Part shown: piece after piece, positions 9,149 to 19,494 of the stretch
How positions within the stretch are numbered: position 1 is the first letter of the stretch
How the letters are laid out: each line of letters starts with the position of its first letter
From: Pseudoalteromonas sp. MEBiC 03607
GTDB taxonomy: Bacteria > Pseudomonadota > Gammaproteobacteria > Enterobacterales > Alteromonadaceae
DNA: 64,000 nt
Direction: 5' to 3'
Assembly (NCBI RefSeq): GCF_004792295.1
Contig: NZ_SRRY01000001.1
Location: 3,603,501 to 3,667,500 of the forward strand
The notes under the pieces: model-generated
What the model saw: only the letters and a program-made list of their open reading frames with translations
What the model was told of the DNA's origin: nothing
Databases searched by the model: none
Made by a program: the position numbers and the translations under genes

Positions 9149-10135
9149 CTAAACTTTATCAGGTTCTATTTCTTTTATATAACGGTTTACAGATAAGTAA
9201 GAACCAACAAATCCTAATCCAGTTGCAAGAGCAACTAAAATAGCAAACTCAGCCAAAGTTAATCCGATTAAATCAAAGCTTGTTTCATATACGCCAGCCA
9301 CTTCACTCACCGCAGCTCCTAGCCACCACATCATTAAAGCAACACAAATAAAAGAGAACAAACCACCAATAATGCCGTACCAAATCCCTGTCCATAAAAA
9401 TGGCGCATGAATAAAGGTGTTCGTTGCGCCAACTAATTTCATCACTTGAATTTCATCTTTCTTATCCATAATTGATAAACGGATAGTGTTACCGATGATC
9501 AAAGTGACGGAAGTTAATAATAGTAGAGCAATGGTAATAACGCTTTCTTTTAATAAACTTAAAAGTGCATTTAAGCGTTCAAGCCAAGCAATATCGAGCT
9601 TACCAAAATCAACTTCTCTTTCGGCCTCCAGCTTTTGCAGTAATTGCTTGGCTGTATTCGGCTGACGGTATCGTGCTGTAGGCGTAACAATCACAACATC
9701 TGGCAACGGATTAGCATCTAAATACTCAAGTGCTTGACCAAATCCTGATACTTGTTTGAATTCAGTGAGGGCATCACCTTTTGAGATAAACTCCACTTTA
9801 TCAACTTCTGGGTAGAGTGCTAAACGCTTAACTAAAGTTTGCGTTTGTTGCTCTGTCATAGTTTCTTTAACAAACAATGAGATCTCTGCTGCATCTTCAA
9901 AGCCACTGCTTACTTGTGAGACATTTTTGACTACTAAATAAAGTGTCGCAGGGAGCGTTAAACTTAACCCCAATACCGCAATGGTCATTAACGAGGCAAG
10001 AGGCGTTCGCCACATTTCACCCAAACTGTGAATACCTTGACGAATAAGGTTAAGAATAAAGAAGTACGGCGCTGCTAAAAGTGATTTTTTTTGGCGCTCA
10101 TTTTGGCTAGGCCGGCTTTTAAATAATAAACTCAT
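9149..10135 (-). CDS. ftsX: Cell division protein FtsX (membrane subunit of FtsEX)
   Basis: Inner-membrane partner of the FtsE ATPase. FtsEX controls peptidoglycan hydrolase activation (through EnvC-type activators) and divisome assembly at the septum. The 328-residue protein has a basic cytoplasmic N-terminus, a first membrane segment near residues 47-67, a periplasmic domain of about 130 residues, and three further membrane segments in the C-terminal half with the conserved IMDKKDEIQVMKLVGAT loop typical of FtsX. Its ATG overlaps the ftsE stop by four bases, indicating translational coupling. Confidence 0.95.
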   Translation of the reverse strand: MSLLFKSRPSQNERQKKSLLAAPYFFILNLIRQGIHSLGEMWRTPLASLMTIAVLGLSLTLPATLYLVVKNVSQVSSGFEDAAEISLFVKETMTEQQTQTLVKRLALYPEVDKVEFISKGDALTEFKQVSGFGQALEYLDANPLPDVVIVTPTARYRQPNTAKQLLQKLEAEREVDFGKLDIAWLERLNALLSLLKESVITIALLLLTSVTLIIGNTIRLSIMDKKDEIQVMKLVGATNTFIHAPFLWTGIWYGIIGGLFSFICVALMMWWLGAAVSEVAGVYETSFDLIGLTLAEFAILVALATGLGFVGSYLSVNRYIKEIEPDKV

Positions 10136-10809
10136 AGTGCCCCCTCAGCTAACGGGTCTTCAATCATACGACCATCTTTGAGCGTTAAACTGCGATAGCG
10201 CATGCGTGCAATAAGACCTATATCGTGAGTCGCAATAAGCACTGTAGTACCGTGGTTATTAAAATCTTCAAACAAACGCAGAATATCCATAGAAAGCTCA
10301 GGATCTAAGTTACCCGTTGGCTCATCGGCAAGTAGAATCGGGGGGGAGTTGACGATTGCTCGGGCTATACCAACACGTTGTTGCTCACCACCCGATAGTG
10401 TCGCAGGATTACATTTGGCTTTATCAAGTAAGCCCACTTTATCAAGCGCACCATTTACTCGTTTTGCAATTTGTTTATGATGCGTCCCTTCGATTATTAA
10501 AGGCAAAGCAACATTATCAAACACAGAGTAACGTTCTAATAAGCGGTGATTCTGAAAGATGATCCCTATATCGCGGCGCACATAAGGTATTTGCCGCGAT
10601 TTAACAGCGTTTAAGTCTACACCATTAATAAGTACCTGCCCTGCCGATGGTCGCTCCATCAAACTTATGAGCTTTAGCAAAGTACTTTTACCTGCGCCAC
10701 TGTGACCCGTTAAAAAGGCTAACTCGCCAGGCTTTATATGAAAACTAACTTTCTCAAGGGCACGGTGGCCACCTGGGTATGTTTTACTGACTTGCTGAAA
10801 ATTTATCAT
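10132..10809 (-). CDS. ftsE: Cell division ATP-binding protein FtsE
   Basis: ABC-type ATPase that works with FtsX at the division septum. Walker A is GHSGAGKST (Lys41), the signature is [14 protein letters not shown], and Walker B is [11 protein letters not shown]. The start chosen at 10809 gives [14 protein letters not shown], aligning with E. coli MIRFEHVSKAYLGG. A TTG four codons upstream is possible; neither has a strong ribosome site. The 225-residue length matches FtsE (222 in E. coli). It is between ftsY and ftsX in the conserved ftsYEX order. Confidence 0.95.
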   Translation of the reverse strand: MINFQQVSKTYPGGHRALEKVSFHIKPGELAFLTGHSGAGKSTLLKLISLMERPSAGQVLINGVDLNAVKSRQIPYVRRDIGIIFQNHRLLERYSVFDNVALPLIIEGTHHKQIAKRVNGALDKVGLLDKAKCNPATLSGGEQQRVGIARAIVNSPPILLADEPTGNLDPELSMDILRLFEDFNNHGTTVLIATHDIGLIARMRYRSLTLKDGRMIEDPLAEGAL

Positions 10810-10834
10810 TTTAATTATCAATCATCTTGCAGCG

Positions 10835-10857
10835 AAAAAGGGAGCACGCTCCCTTTT
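10835..10857 (-). terminator. Hairpin with U-run between ftsY and ftsE
   Basis: On the minus strand AAAAGGGAGC and GCTCCCTTTT form a 10-bp stem followed by five T. It lies directly after the ftsY stop and before the ftsE start. It could stop or attenuate transcription, so ftsEX may be expressed at a lower level than ftsY or from its own promoter. Confidence 0.65.
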
Positions 10858-10863
10858 AATTAA

Positions 10864-12993
10864 TTATGCATCGTCCTCATCTTGGCTGAATAGTGCATCA
10901 ATGAAGTCATTACTATTAAATGTACGTAAATCATCAATACTCTCACCAACACCAATGTAACGAATTGGAATATTAAATTTATCTGCAACAGCGAAGATCA
11001 CACCACCTTTAGCTGTACCATCAAGCTTAGATAAGGTGATCCCAGTTAAACCAACACATTCATTAAATAGTTTAACTTGGCTAATTGCATTTTGCCCTGT
11101 GCCAGCATCAATAGTTAACATGACTTCATGTGGCGCATCTGGGTCGATTTTTTTCATTACACGAGCAATTTTTTCAAGCTCTTGCATTAAGTTGTCTTTA
11201 TTTTGCAAGCGCCCTGCTGTATCGGCGATTAACACATCAATGTTACGTGCTTTTGCAGCTTGAAATGCATCAAATACCACTGACGCACTGTCTGCACCTG
11301 TGTGCTGGGCAATAACCGGAATGCTATTACGCTCGCCCCACACTTGTAGCTGCTCAACCGCTGCAGCTCGGAAAGTATCACCAGCTGCAAGCATCACTGA
11401 CTTACCTTCGTTTTGGAACTGCTTAGCTAATTTACCAATCGTGGTGGTTTTACCAACACCATTTACACCTACCATTAAGATAACAAATGGTTTTTTGTCA
11501 CTAGGAATAACCAGCGGCTGCTCAGCCGTTTTGAGCATGCTTGCCATTTCTTGCTTCATCAGCTCGTAAAGCGCATCACCGTCTTTTAATTGCTTTCGGT
11601 CTGCTGCATCAGTTAGGTTATCAATCAACTTCATTGTTGTATCAACACCTAAATCAGCAGTCAGTAATTGTGTTTCTAGTTCTTCAAATAACTCATCATC
11701 TATTTTCTTACCACTAAAAATAGACGCAAAGCCTGAACCTATATTAACGCGAGTTTTTAATAGGCCTTTTTTAAGGCGTGCGAAGAAACCTTCTTTCTTT
11801 GGTTTTTCAGCCGCAGCTTGAGCAGCTTTTTCTTGCTCTAAACGTTCCGCCTCTGCTTGTTCTGCAGCGATTCGTTGTTGTTCTAAGCGCTCCGCCTCTG
11901 CTTGTTCTGCAGCAATTCGTTCTTGTTCTAAACGCTCCGCCTCTTCGGCAGCGATACGCTCTTGCTCTAAGCGCTCCGCCTCTGCTTTTTCGGCAGCAAT
12001 TCGTTCTTGTTCTAAACGTTCCGCCTCTGCTTGTTCTGCAGCAATTCGTTCTTGTTCTAAACGCTCCGCCTCTTCGGCAGCGATACGCTCTTGCTCTAAG
12101 CGCTCCGCCTCTGCCTTTTCGGCAGCAACACGCTCTTGTTCTAAGCGTTCCGCCTCAGCCTTTTCGGCAGCTATACGTTCTTGTTCTAGGCGCTCCGCCT
12201 CTGCCTTTTCGGCAGCGATACGCTGTTGTTCTAAGCGCTCCGCCTCTGCCTTTTCGGCAGCAATACGCTCTTGCTCTAAACGCTCTGCTTGTGCCTTTTC
12301 GGCAGCAATACGCTCTTGCTCTAAACGCTCTGCTTGTGCTTTTTCAGCAGCAATGCGCTCTTGCTCTAAACGTTCAGCATCGCGTCTTTCGGCAGCAATG
12401 CGTTCTTGCTCTGCACGTTCAGCATCGCGTTTTTCTGCTGCAAGTTGCTCAGCTTCACGCTGCGCCTGTTCTGCTGCAGCACGTTCTTGCTCTAATTTCA
12501 TTGCTGCTTCTTGCTCAGCAAGACGAGCTTGTTGTTCTTGGCGTTGTTGTTCTGCCGCTTGCTGCTCTTGAGCTAAACGTTCCGCCTCTGCTTTTTCAGC
12601 AGCGATGCGCTCTTGCTCTAAACGTTCAGCCTCTGCTTTTTCAGCAGCGATGCGCTCTTGTTCTAAGCGTTCCGCCTCGGCCTTTTCGGCAGCAATACGC
12701 TCTTGCTCTAAACGTTCAGCCTCAGCCTTTTCGGCAGCAATACGCTCTTGCTCTAAACGTTCAGCCTCAGCCTTTTCAGCAGCGATGCGCTCTTGTTCTA
12801 AGCGTTCCGCCTCGGCCTTTTCGGCAGCAATACGCTCTTGCTCTAAACGTTCAGCTTCTACCTTTTCAGCAGCGATGCGCTGTTGTTCTTCTAATTGCTT
12901 CTGGTTATCAGCCTCAGTCGCTGTTTGCTCTGCTTTTTGTTTTTCTGATTTGCCAAAACCAAACCAAGACAAGAATTTACTTTTTTTTGCCAT
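10864..12993 (-). CDS. ftsY: Signal recognition particle receptor FtsY with expanded repeat domain
   Basis: GTPase that docks the SRP-ribosome complex at the membrane for co-translational insertion. The C-terminal NG domain (about residues 400-709) is intact: [14 protein letters not shown] near residue 510, DTAGR, and [12 protein letters not shown], with the amphipathic [13 protein letters not shown] helix at its front. The acidic A domain in front is unusual: residues about 35-390 are some 21 copies of a 15-residue unit ([15 protein letters not shown] and variants, two shortened to 13), interrupted once around residues 140-185 by a Gln/Ala-rich stretch. This makes the protein 709 residues, against 497 in E. 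coli. The array is predicted to be one long charged helix. rsmD is divergent upstream, the conserved arrangement. Confidence 0.96.
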   Translation of the reverse strand: MAKKSKFLSWFGFGKSEKQKAEQTATEADNQKQLEEQQRIAAEKVEAERLEQERIAAEKAEAERLEQERIAAEKAEAERLEQERIAAEKAEAERLEQERIAAEKAEAERLEQERIAAEKAEAERLEQERIAAEKAEAERLAQEQQAAEQQRQEQQARLAEQEAAMKLEQERAAAEQAQREAEQLAAEKRDAERAEQERIAAERRDAERLEQERIAAEKAQAERLEQERIAAEKAQAERLEQERIAAEKAEAERLEQQRIAAEKAEAERLEQERIAAEKAEAERLEQERVAAEKAEAERLEQERIAAEEAERLEQERIAAEQAEAERLEQERIAAEKAEAERLEQERIAAEEAERLEQERIAAEQAEAERLEQQRIAAEQAEAERLEQEKAAQAAAEKPKKEGFFARLKKGLLKTRVNIGSGFASIFSGKKIDDELFEELETQLLTADLGVDTTMKLIDNLTDAADRKQLKDGDALYELMKQEMASMLKTAEQPLVIPSDKKPFVILMVGVNGVGKTTTIGKLAKQFQNEGKSVMLAAGDTFRAAAVEQLQVWGERNSIPVIAQHTGADSASVVFDAFQAAKARNIDVLIADTAGRLQNKDNLMQELEKIARVMKKIDPDAPHEVMLTIDAGTGQNAISQVKLFNECVGLTGITLSKLDGTAKGGVIFAVADKFNIPIRYIGVGESIDDLRTFNSNDFIDALFSQDEDDA
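11810..12890. repeat. 45-bp in-frame tandem repeat array inside ftsY
   Basis: Coding repeats of 45 bp (occasionally 39 bp), recognisable on the plus strand as recurring CGTTCCGCCTC or CGCTCCGCCTC followed by TTTTCGGCAGC-type blocks. Copies differ mostly at silent third positions, and the two sub-arrays flank a unique stretch around 12430-12580. Such arrays change copy number easily by slippage or recombination. Confidence 0.9.
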
Positions 12994-13203
12994 ACTTGCT
13001 AATAACCACTTATAAAAATCTGATAAACTTACATGAATAATAGTTTGGTGGTAGTCCAGCTAATTTAGCCAAACTAAAACGGATACCATCTATCGCTAGG
13101 GTCGCAATACTAACACTTTTAGCGCTTTAGAAAAATGACACGCTAGCCATTGCTTACAATATTATCTGAGCAAGTGGTCAGTTACCAATGATTAGTGAGT
13201 TAA

Positions 13204-13821
13204 ATGAGAAAAAAATCAACAGCTAAACGCCCAGTTAAAGCCGCTAACAATAAAACAGCCAATGGCTTTATTCGTATCATTAGTGGTCAATTCCGTGGCA
13301 GAAAACTGCCCGTAAAAGATGTGCAGGGCTTACGTCCGACCACAGATCGTATTAAAGAGACTGTATTTAACTGGCTAATGCAAGATACACGTGACGCAGC
13401 CGTACTCGATTGCTTTGCCGGCTCTGGAGGGCTTGGTTTTGAGGCACTTTCTCGTTTTGCAGCCAGCGCGGTATTTTTCGAACTCGACAAAAGCGCAACG
13501 GCGCAGTTGAATAGCAATATCGCTACTTTGCAACTTAAAAATGCCACAGTAAAGCATGGGGACAGCCTAACACTCTTAAACAATAATGCTGAGAACGATA
13601 AATTTGATTTGGTTTTTGTTGACCCACCATTCCGTCAGAATTTAGCCGAAAAAAGTTGTTTTTTGCTCGAATCAAATCACTGGTTAACTGAGCAAGCTCT
13701 TATCTATGTAGAGGTTGAAAGTGAGCTTAGTAATTTAGACATTCCTGATAACTGGCTGCTTTTAAAAGAAAAAACTGCAGGCCAAGTCCTTTGTAGATTG
13801 TATCAACGCGAAACAAATTAG
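13204..13821 (+). CDS. rsmD: 16S rRNA (guanine-966-N2)-methyltransferase
   Basis: Uses S-adenosylmethionine to methylate N2 of G966 in 16S rRNA on the assembled small subunit. The Rossmann SAM-binding motif is VLDCFAGSGGLGFEAL (from residue 67), and the catalytic NPPY-type motif is DPPF at 140-143. The SGQFRGRKL segment near residue 30 is typical of RsmD. Length 205 is normal, with a short Lys-rich N-terminal extension. The gene is divergent from ftsY as in E. coli; the ribosome site is weak. Confidence 0.95.
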   Translation: MRKKSTAKRPVKAANNKTANGFIRIISGQFRGRKLPVKDVQGLRPTTDRIKETVFNWLMQDTRDAAVLDCFAGSGGLGFEALSRFAASAVFFELDKSATAQLNSNIATLQLKNATVKHGDSLTLLNNNAENDKFDLVFVDPPFRQNLAEKSCFLLESNHWLTEQALIYVEVESELSNLDIPDNWLLLKEKTAGQVLCRLYQRETN

Positions 13822-13858
13822 CACTGTTTTGCCGACTCAGATTCTGTTAATATTATCC

Positions 13859-13888
13859 TTTACATGTGGTGTTGCTTCGGATTACAAT
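13859..13888 (+). promoter_or_regulatory. Promoter of rpsU
   Basis: -35 TTTACA (13859-13864), 18-base spacer, -10 TACAAT (13883-13888). The predicted leader of about 70 bases contains two small stem-loops: 13910-13928 (TTGATCG/CGATCAA) and 13931-13943 (TGAGC/GCTCA). Confidence 0.6.
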
Positions 13889-13966
13889 ACCGCACCATTT
13901 TTGAACCACTTGATCGTTATTCGATCAACTTGAGCAACGCTCATTATTTAGGTAGGTGAATTTTTA

Positions 13967-14182
13967 ATGCCAGTAATTAAAGTAAGAGAGAACGAACCGT
14001 TTGACGTAGCACTTCGTCGCTTCAAGCGTTCATGTGAAAAAGCAGGTATCCTTTCAGAAGTTCGTCGTCGCGAGCACTATGAAAAACCAACAGCTGAGCG
14101 TAAGCGTAAAAAAGCTGCTGCAGTAAAGCGTCACATGAAGAAGCTTTCTCGCGATAACGCACGTCGCGTTAAATTATACTAA
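13967..14182 (+). CDS. rpsU: Small ribosomal subunit protein bS21
   Basis: 71-residue basic ribosomal protein of the 30S platform, needed for base-pairing of the anti-Shine-Dalgarno with mRNA. The sequence [19 protein letters not shown] and the C-terminal [10 protein letters not shown] are nearly invariant in gammaproteobacteria. AGGTAGGTG is upstream of the ATG. It is the first gene of the classic macromolecular synthesis cluster (rpsU-dnaG-rpoD), here with a yqeY-like gene inserted after it. Confidence 0.98.
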
Positions 14183-14203
14183 TCAGTATTTGGTCTTGTA
14201 TAA

Positions 14204-14650
14204 ATGAGCCTTTTATTAACGCTAAAAGATGCGCAAAAAGATGCGATGAAGGCAAAAGACAAAGAACGTCTTAAGCCAATCCGCATGGTACTTGCAGCAA
14301 TCAAGCAACGTGAAATTGACGAGCAAATTACACTTGATGACGACGGTATCACCGCTGTCTTAGTAAAGCTTGTAAAACAACGTCGCGATTCTTACACCCA
14401 GTACATTGATGCGGGTCGTGAAGATTTAGCTGAAATTGAAGCCAATGAGATTAAAGCACTTGAAGAATTCTTGCCTCAACAATTGAGTGAAGAAGAAATC
14501 ATTGCTCTTATTGACTCGGCTATTGCTGATACAAATGCAGCGGGTATGCAAGACATGGGTAAGGTAATGGGAGTTATCAAAAGCAAAGCTGAAGGTCGTG
14601 CCGATTTAGGTAAGATTTCTGGCTTAATCAAGCAACGATTAACTGCCTAA
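14204..14650 (+). CDS. GatB/YqeY domain protein
   Basis: 148-residue YqeY-family protein, an all-alpha domain related to the tail of GatB (the amidotransferase B subunit), where it contacts tRNA. The exact role of free-standing YqeY is not established; a tRNA-related function is inferred from the family. Visible features are the LKDAQKDAMKAKDKERL opening, the IEANEIKALEEFLPQQLSEEE segment and the C-terminal MGKVMGVIKSKAEGRADLG motif. It starts 21 bases after rpsU, so it is probably cotranscribed. In many gammaproteobacteria and Alteromonadales it sits between rpsU and dnaG. Confidence 0.9.
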   Translation: MSLLLTLKDAQKDAMKAKDKERLKPIRMVLAAIKQREIDEQITLDDDGITAVLVKLVKQRRDSYTQYIDAGREDLAEIEANEIKALEEFLPQQLSEEEIIALIDSAIADTNAAGMQDMGKVMGVIKSKAEGRADLGKISGLIKQRLTA

Positions 14651-14678
14651 CCCCCACATACAGATGTATGATTCAAGC

Positions 14679-14710
14679 AAACCGAGCCTAGTGCTCGGTT
14701 TCTTGCTTTT
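14679..14710 (+). terminator. Terminator after the yqeY-like gene
   Basis: AAACCGAGC, a five-base loop, then GCTCGGTTT, followed by a T-rich tract interrupted by CTTGC. The position between rpsU-yqeY and dnaG resembles the internal terminator of the E. coli rpsU-dnaG-rpoD operon, which keeps primase levels low. Confidence 0.7.
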
Positions 14711-14786
14711 AGTCTTTCATAAACACCGTATTTGTGTTCAAATCTTATTTTAAAACGCATAGATAGCGCAGGAAAAAACAACAGCT

Positions 14787-16538
14787 ATGGCCGGAAAAAT
14801 CCCTAGACAATTTATTGATGATTTACTCGCTCGTACAGATATTGTGGAGCTAATTGATTCAAAAGTTGGCTTAAAAAAAGCGGGAAAAGACTACCAAGCA
14901 TGTTGTCCTTTTCATAACGAGAAGACCCCTTCTTTTACTGTCTCCCAAGATAAACAGTTTTATCACTGCTTTGGTTGTGGCGCTAATGGCAATGCTATTT
15001 CGTTTGTTATGGAATACGACAAACTAGAATTTGTTGATGCCATTGAAGAGCTAGCGAGTATGCTCAATTTAGACGTGCCTCGTGAACAAGGTGGCAGCTC
15101 AGGTCCTCAACGCACTGCAGAACAAAAGCGCTCTGATTACGATTTAATGTTACACGCCGCTCGCTTTTATCAACATCAATTGAAGCATCATGCTAATTCT
15201 AAAATGGTCATCGACTATATCAAAGGGCGTGGTTTAAGCGGTGAAACAGCGAAAAAATTCATGATTGGTTATGCGCCTAGTGAATGGGAGGCGTTATGCC
15301 AGCAACTTGGCCGTAACAAAGAACAAAAAGAGCAGTTAGTAGAGCTAAAGCTTGCTTCTGAAAAGTCGCCTGGTCGCCAATTTGACTTTTTCCGTGATCG
15401 ACTCATGTTTCCTATTCGCGATAAACGCGGTCGGGTTATCGCCTTTGGTGGCCGAGTCATGCAGGCCGATCAAGGGCCTAAATACCTCAACTCACCAGAA
15501 ACACGTATCTTCCATAAAGGCTTTGAACTTTATGGTTTATACGAAGCAAAACAAGCACATAAAAAACTTGACCATATTTTGATTGTTGAAGGTTATATGG
15601 ATGTGGTTGCTTTGGCTGAGCAAGGTATCGAATATGCCGTTGCAGCCCTTGGTACAGCAACAACCGCAGAACATATGCACACTTTATTTAGAACCACAGA
15701 TAAAGTGATTTGTTGTTACGATGGTGACCGTGCTGGTCGTGATGCAGCATGGCGTGCACTTGAGAATGCACTTCCTTATCTTGGCGATGGTAAATCATTA
15801 AAATTTGTATTTTTACCTGACGGTGAAGACCCTGATTCACTGGTACAAAAAGAAGGTAAAGATGCCTTTGAAGCAAGATTGAGCGATGCCGACGACTTTA
15901 GTAAAGTATTATTTAATAAGCTCAGCCAAGAAGTTGACCTAACTCAAGATGCAGGTAAAGCAAAGCTACTCAGTGATGCCTTACCATTAATTGAAAAAAT
16001 CCCAAGTGATTTTTATCAAGAAAATATTTTGGAACATTTAGGCCGTTTAATTGGTCGAACAAGAGAACAATTAAACAACCGTGTTAAGACTCCAAAGCAA
16101 CAGCATGCTATTGAGCGTAAATTTAAAATAACGCCAATGCGCCAAGCTATCGGAATTTTATTACAGCATCCAAATCTCGCGACAAGCATTGCTTATATGC
16201 CAGAACTTGCTGAAATGAAAATTGCCGGTATTGAGTTATTTTTACGCATTCAGCATTTAGCGCTTGAGCGACAAGGTATCACCACGGCACAAATTTTAGA
16301 ATCGTTCCGAGGTAGCCAAGAGTACGATGCGTTGATTAAATTAGCGACTTGGCAGCACCAAATAAATGACGATCGTTTAGAGACAGTTTTTAAAAATACT
16401 TTTAAATTTATTGAAGACCAGTGTTTAAATTATCGACTAGAGACCCTATTAATAAAAGACAAGACCCAAGGCTTAAGCAGCGAAGAAAGGCTAGAATGTC
16501 TGTTACTAACACAAGCGTTAAAAGGTAGCAACAGCTAG
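14787..16538 (+). CDS. dnaG: DNA primase
   Basis: Synthesises RNA primers for lagging-strand replication with the DnaB helicase. The N-terminal CHC2 zinc finger is visible (Cys40, His43, Cys61, Cys64 in CCPFHNEKTPSF and YHCFGCGANGN). The TOPRIM catalytic core carries ILIVEGYMDVVAL and the metal-binding CYDGDRAGRDAAWRAL. The C-terminal 150 residues are the helicase-binding domain. Length 583 matches the family (581 in E. coli). AGGA lies about 12 bases before the ATG. Confidence 0.97.
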   Translation: MAGKIPRQFIDDLLARTDIVELIDSKVGLKKAGKDYQACCPFHNEKTPSFTVSQDKQFYHCFGCGANGNAISFVMEYDKLEFVDAIEELASMLNLDVPREQGGSSGPQRTAEQKRSDYDLMLHAARFYQHQLKHHANSKMVIDYIKGRGLSGETAKKFMIGYAPSEWEALCQQLGRNKEQKEQLVELKLASEKSPGRQFDFFRDRLMFPIRDKRGRVIAFGGRVMQADQGPKYLNSPETRIFHKGFELYGLYEAKQAHKKLDHILIVEGYMDVVALAEQGIEYAVAALGTATTAEHMHTLFRTTDKVICCYDGDRAGRDAAWRALENALPYLGDGKSLKFVFLPDGEDPDSLVQKEGKDAFEARLSDADDFSKVLFNKLSQEVDLTQDAGKAKLLSDALPLIEKIPSDFYQENILEHLGRLIGRTREQLNNRVKTPKQQHAIERKFKITPMRQAIGILLQHPNLATSIAYMPELAEMKIAGIELFLRIQHLALERQGITTAQILESFRGSQEYDALIKLATWQHQINDDRLETVFKNTFKFIEDQCLNYRLETLLIKDKTQGLSSEERLECLLLTQALKGSNS

Positions 16539-16564
16539 TCAGAACTGAATAATTCTGTTATACT
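16536..16564 (+). promoter_or_regulatory. Promoter of rpoD
   Basis: -10 TATACT (16559-16564) with an extended TGT in front and a weak -35 TAGTCA (16536-16541) at 17 bases. It lies between dnaG and rpoD, and a small stem-loop (CGCTTA/TAAGCG) follows in the leader. Confidence 0.5.
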
Positions 16565-16661
16565 GTGCTATTCACTGCGTCTAGTTAGTTTTCGTGTCGC
16601 TTATTTAGTAAGCGAGCTGGCGCCTGTTGTATCAACTTTCAGAGTGGAAGAATAAATCTCT

Positions 16662-18518
16662 ATGGATCCAACTCCTCAGTCACAATTAAAGCTTCTGATT
16701 CAAAAAGGTAAAGAGCAAGGTTATTTAACTTTTGCAGAAGTTAATGATCACCTTCCACAAGACATTATCGACTCAGATCAGGTAGAAGATATCATTAGCA
16801 TGATTAATGACATGGGTATCAAGGTTAGCGAAAATGCGCCTGATGCTGATGAATTAATGATGCAAGAAACAACGACAGACGAAGACGCAGCAGAAGCCGC
16901 GGCCGCTGCACTTGCGACTGTAGAAAAAGAGATCGGTCGAACAACCGACCCTGTGCGCATGTATATGCGTGAAATGGGTACTGTTGAACTCCTCACACGT
17001 GAAGGCGAAATTGTTATCGCTAAGCGTATTGAAGAAGGTATCAACCAAGTTCAGATTTCTGTTGCTGAATACCCAGAAGCAATTACTTATCTACTAGAGC
17101 AATGGGATAAGTTTGAAGCCGAAGAAATGCGCTTAAGCGACATTATCTCTGGTTTCTTTGATCCTAATAATGAAGACGAATCACAAATTTCTGCCACACA
17201 CATCGGTTCAGAGCTAAACGAAGAGCAGCTTGACGACGAAGACGACGAAGCTGACGATGAAGACGATGATGACGATAGCGATGATGATAGCGATGGTGAT
17301 ACAGGTCCAGATCCTGAAGAAGCACGTATTCACTTCGAAAACTTACGTGAGCTTTACAACAAAGCACGTGATACGTTTGAAGCAAAAGGCCGTGCTCACC
17401 CAGATTCACAAGCAGCTATTGCAGAAATTGGCGAACTATTTAAAACCTTTAAGTTAGTTCCTAAACAGTTTGACCGCATGGTAAACAACATGCGTGAAAT
17501 GATGGACCGCGTTCGCGTACAAGAACGTATCATCATGAAACAAGCTGTACAAATTGCGAAGTTACCGAAAAAGAACTTCATCAAGCATTTTGCTAACAAC
17601 GAAACAGATACTAGCTGGATTGACCTTGAAATTGCTGCAAACGAGAAATATTCGGTTGCACTTGAAGAAGTTAAACCAGAAATCATCCGTTGCATTAGCA
17701 AGTTACGTGCAATTGAAGAAAGCACGGGTTTAAGTATCGAGCGAATTAAAGACATCAACCGTCGTATGAGTATTGGTGAAGCGAAAGCTCGCCGTGCGAA
17801 AAAAGAAATGGTTGAAGCGAACTTACGTCTTGTAATCTCGATTGCGAAAAAATACACCAACCGTGGTTTACAATTCTTAGACCTTATCCAAGAGGGTAAC
17901 ATTGGTCTAATGAAAGCGGTTGATAAGTTCGAATACCGCCGTGGTTATAAGTTCTCAACTTATGCAACATGGTGGATCCGTCAAGCAATTACACGTTCGA
18001 TTGCTGACCAAGCACGTACCATCCGTATCCCTGTGCACATGATTGAGACGATCAACAAACTAAATCGTATCTCTCGTCAAATGCTACAAGAGATGGGTCG
18101 TGAGCCGAGCCCAGAAGAATTAGCTGAGCGTATGTTAATGCCTGAAGATAAGATCCGTAAGGTACTTAAAATCGCGAAAGAGCCAATTTCGATGGAAACA
18201 CCAATCGGTGATGATGAAGATTCGCACTTAGGTGACTTCATTGAAGATACCACAATCGATTCACCTATTGATTCTGCAACAATGGAATCATTACGTGGCG
18301 CAACAAACGATGTACTAGCGGGCTTAACAGCACGTGAAGCTAAAGTACTACGTATGCGTTTTGGTATCGATATGAACACTGACCATACATTAGAAGAAGT
18401 AGGTAAACAGTTTGACGTAACACGTGAGCGTATTCGTCAAATCGAAGCGAAAGCGTTACGTAAATTACGTCACCCTTCTCGCTCAGACTTACTGAAAAGC
18501 TTCTTAGATGCTAAGTAA
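16662..18518 (+). CDS. rpoD: Primary RNA polymerase sigma factor sigma-70
   Basis: Housekeeping sigma factor that recognises most promoters. All regions are present: region 1.1 at the N-terminus, an acidic Asp/Glu-rich insert (about residues 185-222) in the non-conserved region as in E. coli, region 2 ([22 protein letters not shown], then [17 protein letters not shown]), region 3 and the region 4 helix-turn-helix ([26 protein letters not shown]). Length 618 against 613 in E. coli. It is the last gene of the macromolecular synthesis cluster and is followed by a strong terminator. Confidence 0.98.
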   Translation: MDPTPQSQLKLLIQKGKEQGYLTFAEVNDHLPQDIIDSDQVEDIISMINDMGIKVSENAPDADELMMQETTTDEDAAEAAAAALATVEKEIGRTTDPVRMYMREMGTVELLTREGEIVIAKRIEEGINQVQISVAEYPEAITYLLEQWDKFEAEEMRLSDIISGFFDPNNEDESQISATHIGSELNEEQLDDEDDEADDEDDDDDSDDDSDGDTGPDPEEARIHFENLRELYNKARDTFEAKGRAHPDSQAAIAEIGELFKTFKLVPKQFDRMVNNMREMMDRVRVQERIIMKQAVQIAKLPKKNFIKHFANNETDTSWIDLEIAANEKYSVALEEVKPEIIRCISKLRAIEESTGLSIERIKDINRRMSIGEAKARRAKKEMVEANLRLVISIAKKYTNRGLQFLDLIQEGNIGLMKAVDKFEYRRGYKFSTYATWWIRQAITRSIADQARTIRIPVHMIETINKLNRISRQMLQEMGREPSPEELAERMLMPEDKIRKVLKIAKEPISMETPIGDDEDSHLGDFIEDTTIDSPIDSATMESLRGATNDVLAGLTAREAKVLRMRFGIDMNTDHTLEEVGKQFDVTRERIRQIEAKALRKLRHPSRSDLLKSFLDAK

Positions 18519-18540
18519 CTTAGTATCGCATTATTAACTA

Positions 18541-18565
18541 AAAGGCCGCTGTTGCGGCCTTTTTT
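18541..18565 (+). terminator. Rho-independent terminator of rpoD
   Basis: AAAGGCCGC, loop TGTT, GCGGCCTTT and further T residues form a perfect 9-bp stem, 22 bases after the rpoD stop and before prmA. Confidence 0.92.
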
Positions 18566-18582
18566 CTATTCGAGAGATATTC

Positions 18583-19464
18583 ATGGCTTGGATCCAAATT
18601 CGCATCAATGCAAATGCTGACAACGCAGAATTAATCAGCGACTTATTAATGGACACTGGCAGCGCGTCAGTAACTTATGTTGACGCCAAAGATACCCCTA
18701 TTTATGAACCTAAGCTTGGCACTGTTCAACTATGGGCCGATACGACTGTAATTGGTCTTTATGACGCTAACCATGACATGGACAGCGTGGTAGAAACTCT
18801 AAAAGCTGAAGCAACCCTTGCCGATAAGCTCGTTTATAAAATAGAACAGCTTGAAGATAAAGATTGGGAACGTGAATGGATGGATAACTTCCACCCTATC
18901 CAATTTGGTGAGCGCTTATGGATCTGTCCAAGCTGGCGTGATATTCCCGATCCTAATGCTGTTAATGTATTACTCGACCCAGGCCTTGCCTTTGGTACAG
19001 GCACCCATGCAACCACAGCGCTTTGCTTGAAGTGGCTTGAAAGCCAAGATTTAACAGGTAAAACCGTGGTCGATTTTGGTTGTGGATCGGGTATTTTAGG
19101 AATAGCCGCGATCAAGCTTGGCGCTGAGCGTATGATCGGCATCGATATTGATCCTCAAGCACTTGAAGCAAGCCGTGATAATGCACAGCGTAACGGTGTC
19201 GCAGATAAACTTGAAGTCTATTTACCAGAAGATCAACCAGAGTTTACTGCCGATATAGTCGTTGCAAATATTTTAGCTCAGCCTCTTCGCGAACTACATG
19301 AAGTGATCTTAGGCCTTTTAAAACCGAATGGTAAAATTGCTATGTCAGGTATTTTAGAAGAGCAAGCTCAGTCTGTAGCGGACGTTTATGCCCCGTTTTT
19401 AGCACTTGATGAGATTGCTATTGAAGGTGAATGGACCCGAGTAAGTGGTACGAAGAAGGCTTAA
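18583..19464 (+). CDS. prmA: Ribosomal protein uL11 methyltransferase
   Basis: SAM-dependent trimethylation of ribosomal protein L11 at several amino groups. The N-terminal substrate-recognition domain begins [11 protein letters not shown]; the linker carries [14 protein letters not shown]; and the SAM-binding motif is [15 protein letters not shown] (about residue 162), with the PrmA-typical [14 protein letters not shown] just before. Length 293 is standard. In many gammaproteobacteria prmA precedes dusB-fis, as here, although a terminator follows prmA. Confidence 0.96.
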   Translation: MAWIQIRINANADNAELISDLLMDTGSASVTYVDAKDTPIYEPKLGTVQLWADTTVIGLYDANHDMDSVVETLKAEATLADKLVYKIEQLEDKDWEREWMDNFHPIQFGERLWICPSWRDIPDPNAVNVLLDPGLAFGTGTHATTALCLKWLESQDLTGKTVVDFGCGSGILGIAAIKLGAERMIGIDIDPQALEASRDNAQRNGVADKLEVYLPEDQPEFTADIVVANILAQPLRELHEVILGLLKPNGKIAMSGILEEQAQSVADVYAPFLALDEIAIEGEWTRVSGTKKA

Positions 19465-19494
19465 CCCTCTCTAGAGCATTAACTCTAAGCTAAT

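Noticed and set aside
11810..12890. Regular repeats that could be mistaken for a CRISPR array
   Set aside because: There are no unique spacers; the period is 45 bp in frame and encodes a peptide repeat.
11778..13040. 420-codon open frame on the plus strand opposite ftsY, plus shorter ones at 12353 and 12605
   Set aside because: They mirror the 45-bp repeats of ftsY; the product is a low-complexity Leu/Gln/Pro/Val repeat with no ribosome site, while the minus strand encodes a conserved FtsY.
17220..17320. Acidic Asp/Glu run in RpoD
   Set aside because: E. coli sigma-70 has a comparable acidic stretch in its non-conserved region; it is normal for the family.
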